Shown: in pieces, positions 57,786-64,000 of the stretch
How positions within the stretch are numbered: the first letter of the stretch is position 1
Layout: the number at the start of each line of letters is the position of its first letter
DNA from: Scortum barcoo
Lineage: Eukaryota; Chordata; Actinopteri; Centrarchiformes; Terapontidae
Assembly (NCBI GenBank): GCA_023238725.1
Contig: CM041550.1
Span: 3,853,044-3,917,043 of the forward strand
Reading direction: 5' to 3'
Length of the DNA: 64,000 nt
The notes under the pieces: model-generated
Seen by the model: the letters and a program-made list of their open reading frames with translations, nothing else
The model's database searches: none
What the model was told of the DNA's origin: nothing
Made by a program: the position numbers and the translations under genes

Positions 57786-57919
57786 AAGAAAGACACTTGG
57801 TCTACATGCAAGATGTTAGGGTCACATGGTGATGGAGACCTTGGTGGGAAGTCAAGGAGGTCAAGATTTTCATGTACAGGATGGACTGTTGTGGAAATTG
57901 TATTATTTATAATTTTATT

Positions 57920-58080
57920 ATAAATAGGACAGCTGAAGACAGACAGGAAAGGTGGGGAGAGAGGGGAGGAAAAGAGCAATGCAGCAAATGGACCCCAGCT
58001 GGGAATCGTACCAGGGTCTGCTGCGGCCCATGGCCTCATACATGGGCGCACGCACTCTACCACTGAGCCACCTGTGAACC
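57920..58080 (-). mobile_element. tRNA-derived SINE, second copy
   Basis: Reverse-strand GGTGGCTCAGTGGTAGAGTG and GGTACGATTCCC; same insertion as 49140-49312, carried by the block duplication. Confidence 0.8.
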
Positions 58081-59200
58081 CGACTGTTGTGGAATTTGGT
58101 ATACACATTCGTGTCTCCCTCAGGATGAAATTTAACAATTTTTATGATTCCCTTAGCTGGCAAGCCTTCAACTTTTCCCAAATCCTTTTAGTCACCAGAT
58201 TTAGCCCCATCTTCCCAGCTATCATCCCAAGCCCAAGCCCTAGGTTTTCAGTTACCAGCCTGCAACCCAGTAGCTTCCAGTTAGCTGGCCTCCAGGAAAT
58301 GTGTCTTGGGTCTCCAAGCCTGCCAGGCTAGCCAGCAGTTTCCCTGGGAGGGAACTTGCTTGGCCAAACCTCCTGGGATAAAGTGTGTGTAAAAATTAAA
58401 GATACTTTGTGGCGATCCCAACACTGTGAGCCAGTGATGTGGCTTACCTCTGCCTGTTTCAGTGACAAAGGAAAAACAAAACTGGCCATGTCCATTCCCT
58501 TTAAGATGCGTTGGCAGATCAGTATGACAAGGGCAAGTTGGGAGAATCAAGAAGTCGACCTCCATCATGTGGCCTACCATGGCTTCTTTGTGCTGAACAA
58601 AGTCTGTGATCGGTTCCTGCTAATAATTACACTTTGGAACTGGACCAAAGAGGAAACCCATCTCCCATCAGCCAAAGAAGTTGTCTGCAATTTGTAAGCA
58701 AACACCTCAGAAGCTCAGCATTACCTCTTTCCCCCGGCACCATTAGTTAGCTAGCCTTGTGCCAGTCATCCTTCCCTTGCTTGCTTTATTTATTCTTTTT
58801 CTTTTTCTTTTGAGTGCAAAAACTCAGTTTATGGTTTATGGATTGTGAGTTACCCTGAATTGTGGGTTGGACAAGTTCCTTGTTTTGATTTTCTTTGGGA
58901 GTAGTGAGAAATCCTGAAGTGGAATTTCTTTTGTTGTGGTTTAAGTGGACTGAACTCACTGTGAAGTGGAGTATTTTTTTGTTACTATGAACTGGATTAA
59001 AACGTGAAATGAACTCTGACTCTTGTTTTTGTCAATTTTATTCATTTACGAAATTGGTGTGTATTACTGGGTGTGTTTGACTTTGTTTACATTGAGTTTT
59101 TCATTTCTTGTTGTGTGTGTAACACAAAAAGAGCAGGGTTCATGTTAATTTAAATTGCATGCATCCTTTGTGAGGTTTGATTGGCAAGCTTTTGGTGATT
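58081..59200. other. TAAR flank remnant and unassigned stretch
   Basis: 58081-58150 is TAAR 3' flank. At 58150 it breaks into unrelated sequence. A frame at 58356-58697 (113 codons, MLGQTSWDKVCVKIKDTLW start) has no motif I know and no support beyond being open. 58700-59200 shows T-rich, GTG-rich non-coding sequence. Confidence 0.5.
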
Positions 59201-59209
59201 TAATCTTGG

Positions 59210-59815
59210 TCAAACTGCTATGAAGGGCAAGACTGTATTCTTATGGAGAGCAATATTTACGGCTTCAGTTTGTCCAACTTCAACCTGAGACATCTGGTTT
59301 ATGACCAGAGGTGGACATAATCACAGACCAAAATCATGCCCAGCATTGAGGATGATGAAGACATAAGGCAAAGCACTTCAATCTCTACAGAGAGAATAAA
59401 GCAGCAGAGGGGAGGAGGAAGGAGGGATGGGAAGGAAGGATGGAGATAGATCAGTTCACAGATCAGTATCACAGACACGTTTGGCAGCTCCTCCTCTCTT
59501 TCTGGTGATGGAGACCTTGGAGGGAAGTGAACTCTGTTTTCCACAACTCCTCAACATGCAAGAAAGCAACACATCCTCACTTTGAGATCATGCTGATTTA
59601 TGTTTTGCTGTCCTCCATCTCTCTGCTCACTGTGACTCTTAACCCGCTGGTCATCATCTCCATCTCACACTTCAAGTAGCAGAACATTTTATTCATTCAT
59701 TAAACTGGTGGATAGTAATCAGAAGTATTGACTGATTGATTGATGTACTGAGGAACATTTCATTTTTCCCCAAATAACATTACTGTGCCTTCTGAGCTTC
59801 AGGTGTTAGGGTTCT
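59210..59815 (+). pseudogene. TAAR exon-1 relic with 5' flank
   Basis: Unit flank from about 59220, then ATG at 59508 (METLEGSELCFPQLLN). A 5-bp deletion near 59555 shifts the frame. The exon end CACTTCAA with GTAGCAG donor and about 120 bp of intron remain. Exon 2 is replaced by repeat DNA from about 59815. Confidence 0.88.
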
Positions 59816-60495
59816 AGATGTTTCCCTAAGTTTCTTTCTCCCCTTTTCCCTCGTGTGTTCATGTAGTGGTGTTTGTCTCCCCTCTGTCTGTCATGTCCTG
59901 TCTATTGTGTTTGTCTGTTCCGGAGGACGAGGAGGTTACCTGCGGTCAATAATTTCCACACCTGGTCTCACCTGCACACCTGCCGCTGATCAAGCCACTC
60001 AAGTCACCACCTCTACGAAATAAAATCCAGCTTCTTCATCCACTCCCTGCCAGACTGTCTGTTTTGCCACCATCGGTAATCCGCAGCTCTAGCTCTCGTT
60101 TGGATAACTCTGCCTGCGACTAACCGTTTTCTCTGTTTGTTCTATCCCAGAACCTGCCACTCACTTCCCCGGCTGCGGCTCCTCGTCCTCCTCCCGGATC
60201 CATCGCTTCAGACTCTCAGCCCTGCCTGCCCGGCGCTGCCGCCCACATTGTCTCGGATTCTCAGCTTTCCTGCCTGCTCGGCGCTGCCGCCTGCATTGCC
60301 TCGGACTCTAAACCCTGCCTGCCCGGTGCTGCCGCCTGCACGTCGGCTCTGATTCTCAGCCCTGCCTGCCCGGCGCTGCCGTGCCTGTGTCTCCTCAGCT
60401 CCCGCTGCTCTGCCAGTCCGGCGTGCCAGCCAGCGGCCCCCGCACCAAGGACTGGTGCCTAAGTGACTCTTTTGTTTGAATTAAAGTCCTTGGTT
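59815..60495 (+). repeat. LTR-like sequence with GC-rich tandem repeats
   Basis: Begins TGTTAGGGTTCTAG (59803) and has AATAAAATCC at about 60020 and AATTAAAGTCC at about 60480. 60205-60390 contains about four imperfect copies of a 55-65-bp unit with CCTGCCTGCCCGGCGCTGCC. Probably retrotransposon LTR or UTR; family not identified. The frame across it is low-complexity and not a gene. Confidence 0.5.
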
Positions 60496-62930
60496 TCACC
60501 TGTAATCCTTCTCTCGCCTCCTGGTTCTTAAGTCTGTATTAGTGGATCCATTAAAATTCAAAAACTTAACCTTAACATCAGGTAAGACTTTCTTTGATCT
60601 CTTTTGTGTCTCAGCTGTTGTTCTTGTTTTTGTTTTGACATGTGAGTTGTCCTCGTTCTTGACAGTCGGCATTCTCACCAACTGTCCAATTGGCAGTAGG
60701 TGATCACGATGAAGGGTCTTGACTCCTCCACCTCCATCTTCCTGTTTTACTTTGTACACTGGAAGGTTGGGCATCTTTCCCAGCACCATGTAAGGGACAG
60801 GACTCCACCAATTTTCCAGCTTGTGTTTCCCTTTCAGTCCTAAGTTCCTTAGCAACACTCTGTCGCCCACATCCAATGTCTGCAATCCCACTCTTTTATC
60901 GTAGGACCTCTTGTTCCTCTGGTGTGTCTTTAAGGCTGCTTCAGAGGCAAGCTTGTATGCACTCTGCAAGTCATCTTTCAACTTGGCTATGTAGCGTGAA
61001 TGGCAACTCTCAGCTTTGCCATCGGGAGAAGTTCTAAAACACAAGTCTATGGGAAGCCTTGCTTCTCTGCCAAACATTAAAAAATAGGGTGAGTACCCTG
61101 TAGCATCACATTTGGTACTGTTGTAGGCATGAACCAAGTATCCAATATGTTTGCTCCACTGCCGCTTCTTCTCACAACCCAGGGTTCCTAGCATGGAAAG
61201 TAGAGTTCTGTTGAACCTTTCGGGCTGCGGATCTCCCTGGGGGTGATACGGAGTGGTCTGTGATTTTCGAATTCCTATCATCTTCAAGAGCTCTTTGATT
61301 AGCTCATTCTCGAAGTCTCTCCCTTGATCTGAGTGGATTCTTGCTGGCAGGCTATAATGTATGAAATACTTCCACCAGGATCTTTGCCACTGTCTGTGCT
61401 TTCTGATTTCTGCTTGGGAAAACCTGAGCATAGCATGTGAAATGATCTGTCACTACCAACACATTGTTAATGCCTGCAGAATCTGGCTCTATCGACAGAA
61501 AATCGATGCATATAAGAGCCATTGGTCCACTGCTCACAATGTGATGTAATAGTGCTGCCTCTGTGACAAGGAGTCTTTTGGGTGACACACTCTCCACAGT
61601 TCTTTATATACTGTTCCACATCACATGCTATTTTAGGCCAGAAGAATCTGCTCCTCAACAAGTCTGTAGTTCTCTCTATACCAAGGTGTCCCAGATCATC
61701 ATGTGTGGCCTTTAGCACAACTTCTCTGAACTCCCTTGGTAAGACGAACTGAGTGAGTTCTTCTCCAGAGGGCTGCTTGCCTAAGTGATGGAATAGCCCA
61801 TCTTTCATCATCAGCTTGCCTATCTCTTTCTTGAGACGAAACAGTTCTGGGCTCGATTGAATTTCCTCAGGCCATTTGCCCTTTTTTACAGCTTGTATGG
61901 CCTGATGACTGCATCATCTTCTTGAGCTTTAATTAGGTCTTGCTTTGACATTTGACCCAATGACTTCAACTCTAAGTGTGTTGAGAAAGCATATATATCA
62001 GGCACACAATCAGGAGAGGCTCCCAACTGATCGACCTATCTCTCCGGACTGCTTACAGACCCAGGGATGCAGACTTGTTTGCAGATGGATCTCACACCAG
62101 TCTGTGGTATGGTCTCCCATTCCTCTGGACTCTCATCAAGCATATTCCTTGAGAGCAGGTCGACATCTACATTGTGTCTGCCAGGTCGGTACTGGACTTC
62201 AAAGTCATAGATGGATAAGGCAGACAGCCATCTGTGCCCTACAGCACTGAGTTTGGCGGTTGAGAGCATGTATGTAAGTGGGTTATTGTCTGTACCTACA
62301 GTGAATCTGACCCCATACAAATAATCATGGAATATATCCACGACAGCCCACTTAAGGGACAGAAACTCCAAATGGTAGATGGGGTAGTTCCTTTCTGATG
62401 TTTTCAGCTTCATGCTTGCAAAAGCAACAGGCCTCAGGCCCTCACTGTGCTCTTGATAGAGTACAGCGCCAAGCCCCTTTAAGCTGGCATCTACATGCAG
62501 GATGTATGGCTTGTTGGGATCCGCAAAAGCCAATACAGGTGCATGGGTAGATGATCTTGTGGAATGCCTCAGTGCAAGACTGGTCCCACCTCTCACCAAA
62601 AGGCTCAGACTCTTTGAGGTAAGTCTTCTTGCTGTCTTTGTCAGGTTTCTTACCCCGCTGGGTTGGGGCGTAGCATTTCGTGAACTCAGACAACGGCTTG
62701 ACAATGGCTGCATAGTTGGCTATAAAATGGCGATAATAGTCACAGAACCCCAAGAAGGATTGTAGAGCCTTCAGGTGTGTAGGCTGTGGCCAATTTGTAA
62801 CTCCCTCTATCTTGGCTGGGTCAGGTGATACTCCATCGGCCGCCACAATATGCCCAAGGTATCTTACCTTTGTAAGAATAAACCAATAAACCATTGAATG
62901 AGTTAGACAGGGGGAATGAATCAAGAAACC
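60496..62930 (-). mobile_element. Gypsy element E: RT end, RNase H, integrase
   Basis: Reverse strand, N to C: RT thumb/connection (62880-62700, LGHIVAADGVSPDPAKIEGV), RNase H (62550-62150, ILHVDASLKGLGAVLYQ and TDNNPLTYMLSTAKL), integrase zinc-finger end GHLGIERTTDLLRSRFFWPK (about 61690), integrase core with DFLSIEPDSAGINNVLVVTD and SDQGRDFENELIKELLKM and [19 protein letters not shown], then DRVLLRNLGLKGKHKLENWW and the end near 60496. Comparatively well kept: the 311-codon frame 61431-60496 covers most of the integrase. Frame breaks near 61400, 61820-62040 and 62450. Related to element B rather than A/C/D. Confidence 0.92.
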
Positions 62931-62939
62931 AGAAATACA

Positions 62940-63365
62940 TGATCTCCAACAGATTAAATCAAAATCAAATTTATTTAGAGCCCAAAATCACAAACATTGT
63001 TTGCCTCGGAGGGCTTTACAATCTGCACAGTTGTGACACCCTCTGTCCTTAGACCCTCGAACCGAGTCAGGAAAAACTTCAAAAAACCCTTTATGGGAAA
63101 AAGAAGAAACCTGAGGAAGAGCCACAGATGAGGGATCCCTCTCCCTGGGACGGACAGACGTGCAATAGATGCCACATGTACAGAGAACATCATCAATCAT
63201 ATTATGGAATTATACATGAGTCGTAATAAGCTGTAGCTATACTGAGTTCATTGGTTTAGTCCATGTATGAAGATATCACAGGTAATGGAAATGAGTCTGT
63301 GAGTCCAGGTGCATCTCTAGATGTCCTCATATGGAGCTCTGGGCCACTTGACCTTCTCTCCTCAG
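62940..63365 (-). mobile_element. LINE 3' tail, reverse orientation
   Basis: Reverse complement of the 3' UTR at 48000-48459 (GGTTTCTTCTTTTTCCCAT, GCATCTATTGCACGTCTGTC). The end lies at about 62945 beside ATTTGATTTTGATTT, a short tail repeat. 5'-truncated, non-coding. Confidence 0.85.
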
Positions 63366-63459
63366 ATTATTTCTCAGCTTCATTATATTTTGAAGAAGAG
63401 AAGTTTATTAGGTCATCAAATAAAAAAACTCAGCCTTCACAAACACAAGTCAGTTAACC

Positions 63460-64000
63460 AAACCTTAAATTGGATGTAAACTAAAAGTTATGTTCCATAT
63501 AGCCCTAAAATTCAACACAACATAATGTGAGCACAAGAAAAAAATTTGGCACGCCAGACTTTATGTCAGGATGTTTAGAGTGTTCTCAGATGTGATGTTA
63601 GTAGTCGTCCAATATGATACATGGCATTACATAAAATTACATAAAATGACAAATTGTAGTGCCCCATGGCCATTTTTGTACCTTGTGTTCCCTACATTGG
63701 TCAGATTGTTATCATGTAGTATGAAATTAGTACATTTGACACCATAACGTGATCTTAGTGTCACTGGAACTGTAAAAGGGAAGTCATGTGGTGCAAATGG
63801 GATTTCTACCTGCTGGGATAACCTGTGTGTAAAACCTAAAGATCAGGACAAGACAGTATTCCCATGTAGAGCTATATTTACAGCTTCAGTTTGGCCAACT
63901 TCAACTTGGCGTATGACCAGAGGTGAATGTAATCACAGACCACAGTCATCCCCAATATTGCGGAAGATGAACAGATGAGGCAAAGTAACTCAGTCACTAT
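63460..64000 (+). promoter_or_regulatory. 5' flank of a further TAAR unit
   Basis: 63470-63560 resembles 3' flank of a preceding unit. 63765-64000 is the unit 5' flank (AACTGTAAAAGGGAAGTCAT, GGATAACCTGTG, GCAAAGTAACTCAGTC). By comparison with copy 1 the METLEG exon should begin about 150 bp past the window end. Confidence 0.75.

Larger units (their letters stand above)
55130..58150. repeat. Composite block, copy 2 (partner 47073-49440)
   Basis: Same order of LINE tail, gypsy integrase scrap, SINE and TAAR flank as the partner. Extra material: a solo LTR at 57061-57571 and tandem GACCCTCC/AGTCCACTGG-type duplications at 56895-57060. Confidence 0.85.

Noticed and set aside
60137..60352. 71-codon Pro/Leu/Ser-rich frame
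   Set aside because: It follows the GC-rich tandem repeat with a 55-65-bp period.

Overview
The window is teleost fish nuclear DNA: a tandem array of trace amine-associated receptor (TAAR) genes that transposable elements have invaded heavily. Evidence for a teleost is the two-exon TAAR genes of the fish type, fish-type Ty3/gypsy, LINE and tRNA-SINE families, Maverick/Polinton (PolB-capsid) DNA, and a degenerate copy of a fish-typical 'SAMD3-like' gene. All coding claims come from reading the sequence; no database search was run.

Layout. 1-9.2 kb: no TAAR material; an inverted-repeat pseudogene pair (2.4-7.0 kb) and simple repeats. 9.4-33.9 kb: TAAR units, all on the + strand. There are three open receptor genes (exon starts 13458, 27557, 30767) and partial copies at 12.6, 26.7, 29.9 and 33.6 kb. 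One further unit at 9.65-11.76 kb has had its coding body replaced by a LINE. The array is interrupted at 16.1-26.6 kb by a three-level nest of Ty3/gypsy elements (A inside B inside C), with exact target-site duplications for A and B. 33.9-37.35 kb: gypsy remnant D carrying three solo LTRs, each with matching target-site duplications. 37.5-47.07 kb: a decayed Maverick/Polinton with integrase chromodomain scrap, protein-primed DNA polymerase B, capsid and adenain-type protease, plus two unidentified genes and an inverted-repeat array of leader-like modules. 47.07-49.4 and 55.1-58.15 kb: two copies of a LINE/gypsy/SINE composite block. 50.37-51.54 kb: a fourth, more divergent TAAR with one frameshift. 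52.0-54.4 kb: a second Polinton-like fragment. 59.2-59.8 kb: a TAAR exon-1 relic; 60.5-62.9 kb: gypsy remnant E; 63.5-64.0 kb: the upstream flank of a further TAAR unit that should start just past the window.

How the genes work: the receptors are predicted olfactory class A GPCRs. All four lack the aminergic Asp3.32. Only the fourth carries Asp5.42, the residue used in the alternative amine-recognition mode of many fish TAARs, and it is the one with the frameshift. The array appears to have grown by tandem duplication of a unit (upstream flank, exon 1, about 180-bp intron, exon 2, about 0.8-kb 3' flank), followed by sequence exchange and transposon-mediated loss. The clearest unusual items are the Polinton with its promoter/ATG-module inverted repeats and its hairpin, and the compensated frameshift that removes Asp2.50 from one open TAAR.
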